64,000 nucleotides of DNA from JAQIBY01 sp051747965 (GTDB lineage Bacteria; Bacteroidota; Bacteroidia; Bacteroidales; ML635J-15), in contig JBNJGS010000004.1 of NCBI GenBank assembly GCA_051747965.1, positions 11,088 to 75,087 on the forward strand. The letters are read 5' to 3'. Made by a program: the position numbers and the translations under genes. The notes under the pieces were generated by a model. That model was given only the letters and a program-made list of their open reading frames with translations, was not told the DNA's origin and ran no database searches. Positions 53,051 to 61,628 of this stretch are shown piece by piece (the first letter of the stretch is position 1; every line of letters begins with the position of its first letter).

Positions 53051-55555
53051 CTATTTCAGAATCCTGACCTGAATTCCGGATTTTTTGCTGTATCCAAGAC
53101 TGATTGTCTGACCTTGTTTGATCTCAGCCTTGATGATGGCTTCTGCCATGGGATTTTCTATGTATTTCTGTATTGCCCGCTTTAGTGGACGAGCACCAAA
53201 CTTGGAATCAAAACCACGCTCTACAACAAATTTTTTGGCTGCAGAGGAAATTTTGATTTTATATCCCATGTTTTTAATTCTGCTAAACAGACCCTGAAGC
53301 TCAATATCTATGATTTTGCTGATATGTTTTTCTTTCAGATTATTGAACATCACAACATCATCAACACGATTAAGAAACTCAGGCGCAAAGGATTTTTTCA
53401 GTGCATTGTTGATAATACTCTGACTGTGCTTGTCAAGATTTTGTCGCCGTGCAGTGGTTTCAAAACCAACGCCTTTGCCATAATCCGAAAGTTCCCTGGT
53501 GCCAATGTTTGATGTCATTATCACTATGGTATTTCTGAAATCAACACGGCGTCCAAGACTGTCGGTTAAACGGCCCTCATCCATCAACTGTAACAAAATA
53601 TGAAAAACATCCGGATGGGCTTTTTCAATTTCATCCAGCAATACTACGGAATAGGGCTTGCGTCTCACTTTTTCTGTCAACTGTCCACCTTCTTCATATC
53701 CAACGTATCCCGGAGGAGCTCCCACAAGTCGTGAAACTGAGAATTTTTCCATATATTCACTCATGTCGATCCGTATCAAAGCATCCTCTGAATCAAACAG
53801 GTATTTGGACAGCATTTTTGCAAGATGTGTTTTTCCCACACCAGTGGGGCCAAGGAAAATGAATGATCCAATGGGTCTGTTGGGATCTTTAAGCCCCGCT
53901 CTGTTCCTTTGAATGGCCAGTACAATCTTCTCTATGGCCTCATCCTGGCCGACAACAGTCTTTTTCAAATCATCGTCCATTTTGAGCAACTTCGTGCCTT
54001 CATTCTGGGCAATACGCTGTACAGGGACACCTGTCATCATGGCAACAACTTCTGCCACATTGTCTTCTGTGACTTTTTCCTTGTGTTTCTTCATATCCCT
54101 GTGCCAGAGATCTTTTGCCATTTCAATTTCCTGTTCGAGTTCACGCTCTTCATCTCTGTATGAGGCAGCCTGTTCGAATTTCTGTTTTCCGACAGCAGTG
54201 ATTTTGAGTGCTTTTGTTTTTTCCAGTTTTTCCTCAAGTTCGAGGATACTGTCGGGTACGTTGATTTTGGCAATATGTACACGTGAGCCGGCCTCATCCA
54301 TAGCATCAATGGCTTTGTCAGGAAGGAATTTGTCGCTGATATAGCGTGTTGTAAGCTGGATACATGCGTTCAGGGCATCATCAGTGTATTCCACATTGTG
54401 GTGGTCTTCATACCGTCCCTTGATATTCTTGAGAATATCCATGGTTTGCTCTTCAGAGGTGGCCTCTACGATCACTTTCTGGAATCTACGCTCAAGGGCT
54501 GCATCTTTCTCAATATGCTGACGGTATTCATCCAGGGTGGTAGCACCAATACACTGAATATCTCCCCGTGCCAGTGATGGTTTGAGCATATTGGCAGCAT
54601 CAAGTGAGCCTGCAGCTCCACCGGCACCTACAATTGTGTGTATCTCATCAATGAAGAGAATAACTTCATCGGTTTTGGCCAGTTCATTGAGTATGGCTTT
54701 CATGCGCTCTTCAAATTGCCCGCGGTATTTTGTGCCGGCAACAATGGATGCCATATCCAGTGTGACGATGCGTTTGTCAAACAATACATGAGAAACTTTC
54801 TTCTGTATTATCCGCTCTGCAAGGCCTTCGGCTATAGCTGATTTACCAACACCAGGTTCACCAATAAGTACCGGATTGTTTTTCTTCCTCCGGCTGAGTA
54901 TCTGGGATATGCGTTCAATTTCCCTTTCCCTGCCGATAATGGGATCAAGTTTGCCTTCTTCAACAGCCTTGGTTAAATCTATTCCAAAATTGTCCAGCAC
55001 TGGTGTCTCTGATGATTTGGAACCCTGGGGAGAACCGGAGCCGGGCTTTGCACCTGCGGGCTTCCCACTATCGGTTTGTTCAAATTCTTCACCTCCGGGT
55101 TCATCAATTTCTGCGCTGGGGCTATCCATTTCCATGTTTAATTTTACCAGTTCATAATCAACATCCAAATCATTGAAAATCTGGGAAAGGGGAGAGGCTA
55201 CCCGCAGTATGGCCAGTAACATGTGTCCACAGTTTACTTCATCACTTTGCATGGCCTTGGCTTCCAGATTCATAAAGTTCTGAATCCGTTGAGTGCTCTC
55301 GTGTACCTTAATGTTATCTGTATTGTCCAGCTTGAGTTCCTTGTTGGGATTATTCACGCGGTTTTCTACTTTCTTCTTTAGCTCCTGCAAATCAACACTC
55401 AGCTTGTTCAGCATATCTATGGCCAGATTATTGCCTTCACGAAGCATGCCCAGAAGCAAATGCTCAGGGCCAATGTACTCATTGCCAAGCCGGATGGCTT
55501 CTTCTTTACTGTAGTTGATTGCGTTTCTTACACTTTTCGTTAATTTCACGTTCAT
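53051..55555 (-). CDS. clpC: ClpC-type ATP-dependent Clp protease ATPase
   Basis: An 834-aa double AAA+ unfoldase that feeds ClpP. The N-domain (1-145) has two Clp_N repeats (EYIGPEHLLLGMLREG; VNCGHMLLAILRVAS). AAA-1 holds GEPGVGKSAIAEGLA (about 235) with ILFIDEIHTIVGAGG. A middle domain with the UVR-like KFEQAASYRDEERELEQEI (about 460) marks ClpC, not ClpB. AAA-2 has GPTGVGKTHLAKML (about 575). An acidic/Gly-Ser-Pro linker (about 150-190) precedes AAA-1. No clpP or mcsAB in the window. Confidence 0.92.
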   Translation of the reverse strand: MNVKLTKSVRNAINYSKEEAIRLGNEYIGPEHLLLGMLREGNNLAIDMLNKLSVDLQELKKKVENRVNNPNKELKLDNTDNIKVHESTQRIQNFMNLEAKAMQSDEVNCGHMLLAILRVASPLSQIFNDLDVDYELVKLNMEMDSPSAEIDEPGGEEFEQTDSGKPAGAKPGSGSPQGSKSSETPVLDNFGIDLTKAVEEGKLDPIIGREREIERISQILSRRKKNNPVLIGEPGVGKSAIAEGLAERIIQKKVSHVLFDKRIVTLDMASIVAGTKYRGQFEERMKAILNELAKTDEVILFIDEIHTIVGAGGAAGSLDAANMLKPSLARGDIQCIGATTLDEYRQHIEKDAALERRFQKVIVEATSEEQTMDILKNIKGRYEDHHNVEYTDDALNACIQLTTRYISDKFLPDKAIDAMDEAGSRVHIAKINVPDSILELEEKLEKTKALKITAVGKQKFEQAASYRDEERELEQEIEMAKDLWHRDMKKHKEKVTEDNVAEVVAMMTGVPVQRIAQNEGTKLLKMDDDLKKTVVGQDEAIEKIVLAIQRNRAGLKDPNRPIGSFIFLGPTGVGKTHLAKMLSKYLFDSEDALIRIDMSEYMEKFSVSRLVGAPPGYVGYEEGGQLTEKVRRKPYSVVLLDEIEKAHPDVFHILLQLMDEGRLTDSLGRRVDFRNTIVIMTSNIGTRELSDYGKGVGFETTARRQNLDKHSQSIINNALKKSFAPEFLNRVDDVVMFNNLKEKHISKIIDIELQGLFSRIKNMGYKIKISSAAKKFVVERGFDSKFGARPLKRAIQKYIENPMAEAIIKAEIKQGQTISLGYSKKSGIQVRILK

Positions 55556-56029
55556 ATTTTGATTTTCTTTTTGTCTTTATCTGTTTAACCAACAATTATG
55601 CCACTTTGTTCTCAACACTTGTATGCCCTTTGCAGGGAGATGTTCAAAATTAGCTTTATAATTCGGATAAGGCAAATATTATTTCTCAGGCTAATCTAAA
55701 AGATTGAAAATCAACACAAAAATAAATGGATAACGATACTTGCCGGATGGATTTTTCATGAAAGTAATAATCATAACAAAACTTCACTTCCTGTAAAACT
55801 GTCAGGTGAAAAAAAATCATGCAGGCATTCTGTCTGATAGGGGCTGAAAATATTATTTGAATGACTGTTTAATCGCAGAAATACATGGATTTATCATCTG
55901 AAAATCAGCACATGAAAGGATTGTTAATTATTAACCAAAAACTGTTGAAAATAATGCCATAAATCAGCTTTTAATCGGGATTAAATATCTATTTTAGTGC
56001 CTCAATTTTAAAGTGTTAAAATTTGACTT
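55556..56029. other. Divergent intergenic region between clpC and gyrA
   Basis: This 474-nt AT-rich region contains the clpC promoter described separately. On the gyrA side, near 55992, TATTTTAG is a weak -7 candidate. I see no ORF, tRNA, strong hairpin or repeat. Confidence 0.45.
55645..55676 (-). promoter_or_regulatory. Bacteroidota-type promoter for clpC
   Basis: On the minus strand TTTG (55676-55673), a 20-bp spacer, then TAATTTTG (55652-55645), both exact to consensus. It predicts a transcript starting near 55640 with an about 85-base leader. Confidence 0.65.
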
Positions 56030-58603
56030 ATGAGTGAAGAAGGAAAAAGTGCCAGAATATTCACAGTCAATGTAGAAGAGCAGATGAAATCTGCCTACAT
56101 TGACTACTCCATGTCCGTAATTGTTTCAAGGGCTTTGCCTGATGTGCGCGACGGATTGAAACCTGTACACAGGCGAATATTGTTTGGCATGTCGGAATTG
56201 GGAATAACATATAACAAATCCCATAAAAAATCAGCACGTATTGTGGGAGAGGTGCTGGGTAAATATCATCCCCACGGAGACTCTTCTGTTTATATGGCTA
56301 TGGTGCGTATGGCACAGCCATGGAGTATGCGTTATATGCTTGTTGACGGACAGGGTAACTTTGGCTCGGTAGATGGAGACAGCCCTGCAGCCATGCGTTA
56401 TACTGAGGCACGTCTTGAAAAAATCTCTGCAGAAGTACTCAAAGACCTGGATAAAGATACCGTAGATTTTCAGTACAACTTTGATGATACGCTGAAAGAA
56501 CCATCGGTAATGCCTACTGTAGTTCCCCTGCTCCTGGTAAACGGAACTTCCGGTATTGCCGTGGGAATGGCTACAAATATGCCTCCCCACAACCTTTCCG
56601 AAGTGATTGACGGACTTTGTGCTACCATTGATAATCCGGAAATAGAAACTGATGAACTTATCAAATACATCAAAGCTCCTGATTTTCCCACCGGAGGAAT
56701 TATTTATGGCTATCAGGGTGTAAAAGAAGCTTTCGAAACCGGCAGAGGTCGTGTGGTGGTACGTGCACGTACCGAAATAGAAACAACATCTACCGGCAGG
56801 GAACGAATTATCGTTACCGAAATACCTTACATGGTCAATAAAGCTGAACTGATCATGAAAATTGCAGACCTTATCAATGAAAAGAAAATTGATGGAATCA
56901 GCAATATCAATGATGAAAGTGACCGTAAAGGTATGCGCATTGTCATCGATCTGAAAAAAGATGCAGTAAGCAATGTGGTTCTGAATAAGTTGTACCGTTT
57001 TACACAGTTGCAAAATTCTTTCAGCATCAACAATATTGCCCTGGTAAAAGGACGGCCGCAAATGCTGAACCTGAAAGATATCCTGCAGCACTTCATTGAT
57101 CACCGATTGGATGTTTTAATCCGAAAAACAAAATATGAACTTTCCCAGGCGGAAAAACGTGCTCACATTCTGGAAGGACTTATCAAAGCTCTGGATTTTA
57201 TTGATGAGGTAATTGCCATTATCAAAGCATCCAAAACTGTTGAAGAGGCTCGTCAGGGTTTGATGTCCCGTTTTGATCTGTCCGAAGAACAGGCCAAAGC
57301 GATTGTGGAAATGCGCCTGAGAAGCCTGACTGCTCTTGAAACCGATAAATTGCGTGAAGAGCTCAAAGAACTCAGAGAACGTATTGAATATTATCATGAA
57401 ATCTTAAATACCGAAAGCCTCAGACGTAGAATTATTCGGGAAGAACTGGTTGAACTGAAAGAGCGCTTCGGAGATGAAAGAAAAACCGAAATCATCTATG
57501 CCTCAGAAGAACTGAATCCTGAGGATTTTTATGCCGATGATGCCATGGTAATCACTGTATCCCATTTGGGATATATCAAACGCACTCCACTTACTGAATT
57601 CCGCACCCAGAGCAGGGGAGGTGTCGGATCACGTGCCAGCAATACCCGTGACCAGGATTTCATCGAGTCCGTGTTTACCGCAAGTATGCACAATACCCTG
57701 ATGTTCTTTACGGCTAAAGGCAAATGCTTCTGGCTGAAAGTTTATGAATTGCCCGAAGGTACAAAAGCTTCACAGGGTCGTGCAATTCAAAACCTGATTA
57801 ATATTGAACAGGATGATGAGATTAAAGCCCATATCAGGGTGACCAGTCTTAAGGATGAAGAGTATATTGACCAGCGGTTTATCGTGATGGCAACAAAAAA
57901 AGGCATCATTAAAAAATCACGTCTGCGTGAATACAGCCGTCCAAGACAAAATGGAATCAATGCCATCAATGTTCGTGAGGATGATGTTTTGCTCAATGCC
58001 CAGTTAATTGAAAATTCGGATGAGGATAATATGGATAATATTATGGTGGCTGCCAAAAGCGGCAAAGCCATTCGTTTTCCACATGATATTGTCCGTCCCA
58101 TTGGCCGTACAGCTACGGGAGTGAGAGGTATAAAGCTTGAAAATAATGATGAAGCCATTGGTATGGTTGTCATCAATAAAGAAAAAGATGTGCTTGTGGT
58201 ATCAGAAAAAGGCTATGGAAAGCGCTCTGAACTGGATGCCTACCGTATCACCAATCGTGGGGGTAAAGGTGTGAAAACCATCAATGTTACGGATAAAACC
58301 GGAGAACTGATTGCCTTGAATGCCGTTACTGATAATGATCATCTGATGATAATTACACATCATGGCATTATGATACGTATGGCGGTAAAAGATTTGAGGG
58401 TGATGGGACGCGCAACCCAGGGTGTGCGTTTAATTAACCTGAGAGATGATGACGAAATTGCTGCGGTTACCAATGTGGAAAATGGTGATGTGGAACCGGA
58501 AGTACCGGAAATTATCGGTGAAAACCCGGACAAAGATGCTCCGGAAGATACAGGTAATGTGGAGCAGGAGAGTGGTGATGAGACCGAAAATACCGATTCG
58601 TAG
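56030..58603 (+). CDS. gyrA: DNA gyrase subunit A
   Basis: An 857-aa type II topoisomerase subunit that cuts and rejoins DNA. The catalytic Tyr is in AAMRYTEARL at about residue 124. The quinolone-determining region reads HPHGDSSVYMAMVRMAQ: the Ser83 equivalent is Ser, the Asp87 equivalent is Met. The C-terminal beta-pinwheel has a GyrA box-like ITNRGGKGVKTI at about 745, supporting gyrase over topoisomerase IV. The last 45 residues are strongly acidic. gyrB is not in the window. Confidence 0.93.
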   Translation: MSEEGKSARIFTVNVEEQMKSAYIDYSMSVIVSRALPDVRDGLKPVHRRILFGMSELGITYNKSHKKSARIVGEVLGKYHPHGDSSVYMAMVRMAQPWSMRYMLVDGQGNFGSVDGDSPAAMRYTEARLEKISAEVLKDLDKDTVDFQYNFDDTLKEPSVMPTVVPLLLVNGTSGIAVGMATNMPPHNLSEVIDGLCATIDNPEIETDELIKYIKAPDFPTGGIIYGYQGVKEAFETGRGRVVVRARTEIETTSTGRERIIVTEIPYMVNKAELIMKIADLINEKKIDGISNINDESDRKGMRIVIDLKKDAVSNVVLNKLYRFTQLQNSFSINNIALVKGRPQMLNLKDILQHFIDHRLDVLIRKTKYELSQAEKRAHILEGLIKALDFIDEVIAIIKASKTVEEARQGLMSRFDLSEEQAKAIVEMRLRSLTALETDKLREELKELRERIEYYHEILNTESLRRRIIREELVELKERFGDERKTEIIYASEELNPEDFYADDAMVITVSHLGYIKRTPLTEFRTQSRGGVGSRASNTRDQDFIESVFTASMHNTLMFFTAKGKCFWLKVYELPEGTKASQGRAIQNLINIEQDDEIKAHIRVTSLKDEEYIDQRFIVMATKKGIIKKSRLREYSRPRQNGINAINVREDDVLLNAQLIENSDEDNMDNIMVAAKSGKAIRFPHDIVRPIGRTATGVRGIKLENNDEAIGMVVINKEKDVLVVSEKGYGKRSELDAYRITNRGGKGVKTINVTDKTGELIALNAVTDNDHLMIITHHGIMIRMAVKDLRVMGRATQGVRLINLRDDDEIAAVTNVENGDVEPEVPEIIGENPDKDAPEDTGNVEQESGDETENTDS

Positions 58604-58662
58604 ATTTTTTGGCAAGGATTTTGATTAATCCATGATAAATACGATTTTTGAACGAACTAAAA

Positions 58663-59949
58663 ATGAAAGATATGAAACGTTTTGTAAGTATAGCAGCTTT
58701 AATTCTGATAACCACTCTGGTTTTCGGGCAAAAACGCAACGTGACTTCCTGCTGGGGTTATCTGGATGACGGCTTCCTGGAAGATGCACTGGAAAGCATT
58801 GAAAAGGCCAGTAATCATCCCAAAACAGCAGAATGGTACAAAACCTGGTGGTATTATGGTCAGACATACCAGGCCTTGTCTTCTACCGACAAGAAAAAAT
58901 ATCAGGATTTGTGTGATAACTGCGCAGATTCAGCTTTTGATGCATATGTAAAATCCATCAAACTGAATTTCGAAGATGAGGAAATCAAAAATCTGGATCT
59001 TGAGACTGAAGAAGGAGCAATGCGGTTTGTGCGTGCGGTGATGGGTAACCTGAAAAATAATGAGCCGAAAGTCGAAGACCAGCGTGCAATTATTGATATC
59101 ATTCAAAGTCGTTTTCCGGCGCTGGCCAACAAATTTGTTAATGATGGTATACAGTTGTTCCAGGAAAAAGAGTTTGAATCATCCCTGGAAAAGTTTGAAA
59201 AATCACTTACCATTTCTTCTCTGGCAATGACAGCCGATACTGCAGTAATTTATTATGCATCTCTTGCTGCAATCAATGCAGGCGACTGGGAAAAGACACT
59301 GGAATACAATAAGACATTGCGCGAGTTGGATTATGGCAAGAATGATGAAGAAAAAGCACTTGTGCATGTTAACCTGGCCAAGGCTTACAAAAATACAGGT
59401 GATACTGCCAAGTATATTTCAACACTGGAAGCAGCCAAAGAAAAATTCCCGGATAATTCATATGATATTGTGATAGAATTATTCAATCATAGTATTGATC
59501 AGCAGGATTTTGAGAAGGCCAATGAATATATTTCCATGGCGATTGAGGAAAATCCGGAAGATGCTTCGTTTTATGTTATCCGCGGGACGCTGAACGAAGA
59601 ACTGGATGCAGAGAAGAATGCGGTTGACGACTATAAGAAGGCCACTGAGATTGATCCTGAGAATTTTGACGCAAATTACAGCCTGGGGGCTTATTATTAC
59701 AACTATGCCGCCGATACTCTGGCATGGGCCAATGATAATATTCCGCCAACAGAAGTACAGGAATACGAAGCCGTGCAAGAGGCTGCGAAGGAATATTTTA
59801 AAAAGGCTGTACCTTATCTGGAAAAAGCATATGCCCTGAAAAGTGACGACCTAAATGTATTGCGTACCTTAAAAACAATTTATTATAAGCTCGAGGATAT
59901 GGAGAAATATGAAAAAATTGATGCAGAGCTTAAAGAGTTGACTGAATAA
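58663..59949 (+). CDS. Exported TPR-repeat protein
   Basis: A 428-aa protein with a signal peptide (KRFVSIAALILITTLVFGQ). The start is the ATG at 58663 or the one at 58672; the earlier one (MKDMKRF) is shown. The mature part contains five or more tetratricopeptide repeats (for example FQEKEFESSLEKFEKSLTI; EKALVHVNLAKAYKNTGDTAKYIS; QDFEKANEYISMAIEENPEDASFYVIRGTL; YLEKAYALKSDDLNVLRTLKTIYYKLED). It likely acts as a periplasmic scaffold. It lies 59 bases after gyrA and has its own terminator. Confidence 0.8.
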   Translation: MKDMKRFVSIAALILITTLVFGQKRNVTSCWGYLDDGFLEDALESIEKASNHPKTAEWYKTWWYYGQTYQALSSTDKKKYQDLCDNCADSAFDAYVKSIKLNFEDEEIKNLDLETEEGAMRFVRAVMGNLKNNEPKVEDQRAIIDIIQSRFPALANKFVNDGIQLFQEKEFESSLEKFEKSLTISSLAMTADTAVIYYASLAAINAGDWEKTLEYNKTLRELDYGKNDEEKALVHVNLAKAYKNTGDTAKYISTLEAAKEKFPDNSYDIVIELFNHSIDQQDFEKANEYISMAIEENPEDASFYVIRGTLNEELDAEKNAVDDYKKATEIDPENFDANYSLGAYYYNYAADTLAWANDNIPPTEVQEYEAVQEAAKEYFKKAVPYLEKAYALKSDDLNVLRTLKTIYYKLEDMEKYEKIDAELKELTE

Positions 59950-60270
59950 TTTACAGGCAATTGATAAAAAAATGCTGTTTCAGTTTGAAGCAGCATTTTT
60001 TTTATGTGTATACTTTCTTTATAAATTCCATTTTGTTAAGAAAGCTGTGATGAATAGTTCAATTTTAATTGAATTTGATTAGATGGGTTATTTTTATTGT
60101 GGGATAGGATTCAAATATACAATTTAACATAATATAAATTATCATTTTTCAATTGTGTTTTTCATTTGTATCGGGATTTGCAATCTATGTTGCATTTATG
60201 CCGGAATGGGTTTCGTGTATTTTTTGTGTTTTCCGGACAATCATGCGTTTTGAAATCAAATACGCGATTC
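59950..60270. other. Intergenic region between the TPR gene and msrA
   Basis: 321 AT-rich bases between converging genes. Apart from the terminator at 59968-60000 I see only A/T-rich sequence around 60061-60160 and no convincing gene. Confidence 0.5.
59968..60000 (+). terminator. Terminator after the TPR gene
   Basis: AAAAATGCTG (59968-59977) pairs with CAGCATTTTT (59991-60000) around a 13-nt loop, followed by TTT. Confidence 0.85.
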
Positions 60271-60873
60271 TCAGCGATTAGAGTTTTTGAGTTTGTCGTC
60301 AAACTGTTTTTGCAGTTTTTTGAGTTTGGGTTTTATCACAAAACGACAATATCCCTGAGTCGGATTGTTTTTGTAAAAATCCTGATGGTAATCTTCGGCC
60401 GGATAAAATGCTTCGAATTTTTTCAGCTCTGTGACAATTGGTTTATCAAAATGCTTTTCTTTTTCCAGCAGTTCAATTTGCTGTTCGGCTGTTTCCTTTT
60501 GTTTGTCGTTGTGATACAGAATGATTGACCGGTATTGTGTGCCAACATCAGCACCTTGCCGGTTCAGACTTGTTGGATCGTGCATTTCCCAAAAAACTGC
60601 CAGAATATCACTGGTGCTAACCACTTCAGGATTGTATTCTACCTGAACAACTTCGGCATGTCCGGTGGTTTCCATGTTCACTTCCCGGTACGACGGATTT
60701 TTCACATGCCCGCCACTGTATCCGGATTCTACGTTTACAACGCCTTCAATCTGCTGGTAAACGGCTTCTCCGCACCAGAAACATCCCATTCCCAGGGTGA
60801 TTTTTTCAGTATTCTGACCCATAACTACTTGGTTTATAAGCAATATAGCTGCTAAGTACAACAATCGTTTCAT
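60271..60873 (-). CDS. msrA: Peptide methionine sulfoxide reductase MsrA, exported
   Basis: A 200-aa enzyme that repairs Met-S-sulfoxide in proteins. The ATG at 60873 gives a signal peptide (MKRLLYLAAILLINQVVMGQN), so it acts in the envelope; the longer frame to 60987 has no support. The active-site motif GMGCFWCGEAVYQ is at about residue 28, followed by VESGYSGG and the conserved NPSYREV and TTGHAEVVQV. HDPTSLNRQGADVGTQYRS is the second signature. A further Cys (QGYCRF) near the end may be the resolving residue. There is no fused MsrB domain. Confidence 0.93.
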   Translation of the reverse strand: MKRLLYLAAILLINQVVMGQNTEKITLGMGCFWCGEAVYQQIEGVVNVESGYSGGHVKNPSYREVNMETTGHAEVVQVEYNPEVVSTSDILAVFWEMHDPTSLNRQGADVGTQYRSIILYHNDKQKETAEQQIELLEKEKHFDKPIVTELKKFEAFYPAEDYHQDFYKNNPTQGYCRFVIKPKLKKLQKQFDDKLKNSNR

Positions 60874-61146
60874 TTGAAAGCTAAACAGGCTGATGATGAA
60901 AATGTTTATTGGGGCGCATAAACCGGCCTCCGGCTTATAGTCCCGTAATGCCAGCCTGTTCGTGTAAGACAGGGCAAAGGAGCTCATTTCAATCGCTCTT
61001 TGCTCTGTACACTCACAAGGCTGTCATGGCCGGGAGCTGCCAGCCTCCGTCCTTGCGCAGATGATACCCTCTGTGTAAAACCATTGCTGTTAGAGGGAAA
61101 CTCCGGTTTTTCAATGGATTAATCAGGGGTTTGAATTTTAAAAATA

Positions 61147-61199
61147 GCCAAATTAATGCAAATTTGGCCACCCGACCGTCCAAATTTAGCTAAATTTGG
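61147..61199. repeat. 20-bp perfect palindrome and adjacent imperfect copy
   Basis: CCAAATTTAGCTAAATTTGG at 61180-61199 is its own reverse complement over all 20 bases. Just upstream, GCCAAATT (61147-61154) and AATTTGGC (61161-61168) form a second hairpin with a six-base loop. It could be a protein-binding site, a hairpin, or part of a mobile repeat. Confidence 0.8.
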
Positions 61200-61366
61200 C
61201 CAATTGTAAATAGCTATTAAATAAGACCTGCGTGAGGGCGTAGGCGGTTTAGCTTGCGTGGCAGCGATGCGATTCTTGCTGTGCTGAAAGCAGGGCGACC
61301 GGAGGAAGCCCCTGAAGGCAGCTACAGCAAGCGCAGAGCTGCATGCAACTAATAGCCGGAGACCGA

Positions 61367-61489
61367 CGCTTTTTGGTTTTTCGCGGGCCAAGCTTCAAGC
61401 TCTTCCCGATCACAATTCCTGCAGTATGTTAAATCCTGGTATATAGTGACATATGGATGAGCTTGAAGCTTAGCTCCGGCCAAAAAGCG
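61367..61489. repeat. Spaced imperfect inverted repeat, MITE-like
   Basis: CGCTTTTTGG (61367-61376) and AAGCTTCAAGCTC (61390-61402) recur as exact reverse complements at 61480-61489 and 61459-61471. The arms therefore nest around a 56-nt centre. The spacing inside each arm differs (13 versus 8 bases). No transposase is encoded; the structure resembles a small non-autonomous element. Confidence 0.7.
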
Positions 61490-61524
61490 GCACGCCCAAA
61501 TGGTAAAAAGCACCAATCACACAC

Positions 61525-61628
61525 TCTCTCTGTCTCTCAATCCCTCCGTCTCTCCGTCTCTCCATCTCTCAATCACTCCGTCTCTCAATCACTCCATCTC
61601 TCCGTCACTCAATCACCAACCCTCCGAT
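61525..61628. repeat. Degenerate 8-bp tandem repeat
   Basis: About 12 units with consensus TC(T/A)CTC(A/C)(A/G), nearly all pyrimidine on the plus strand. Units include TCTCTCAA at 61533, 61565 and 61581, TCTCTCCG at 61549 and 61597, and TCACTCCA at 61589. The last units overlap the final codons and stop of pyrD. Short ORFs here translate to Ser/Leu/Pro/His repeats in several frames, which is expected of such DNA. Confidence 0.85.

Larger units (their letters stand above)
60874..61604. other. Repeat-rich non-coding gap between msrA and pyrD
   Basis: 731 nt with no credible gene. It contains palindromic AAATTTGG motifs (61147-61199), a GC-richer structured stretch (about 61230-61360) with an internal inverted pair CTTGCTGT/ACAGCAAG, a spaced inverted repeat (61367-61489) and an octamer tandem repeat (61525-61628). 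Base composition changes sharply against the flanking genes. These are described as separate entries. Confidence 0.6.

Noticed and set aside
56231..57103. 290-codon ORF antisense to gyrA
   Set aside because: It is fully inside the conserved gyrA reading frame and rich in His, Phe and Ile as expected of a mirror frame.
61119..61391. 90-codon ORF on the minus strand in the msrA-pyrD gap
   Set aside because: It spans the palindrome and structured stretch, has no recognisable domain and no promoter; it looks fortuitous.
61525..61628. CRISPR-like array
   Set aside because: Units are 8 bp, degenerate and contiguous, without spacers, and no cas genes are nearby.
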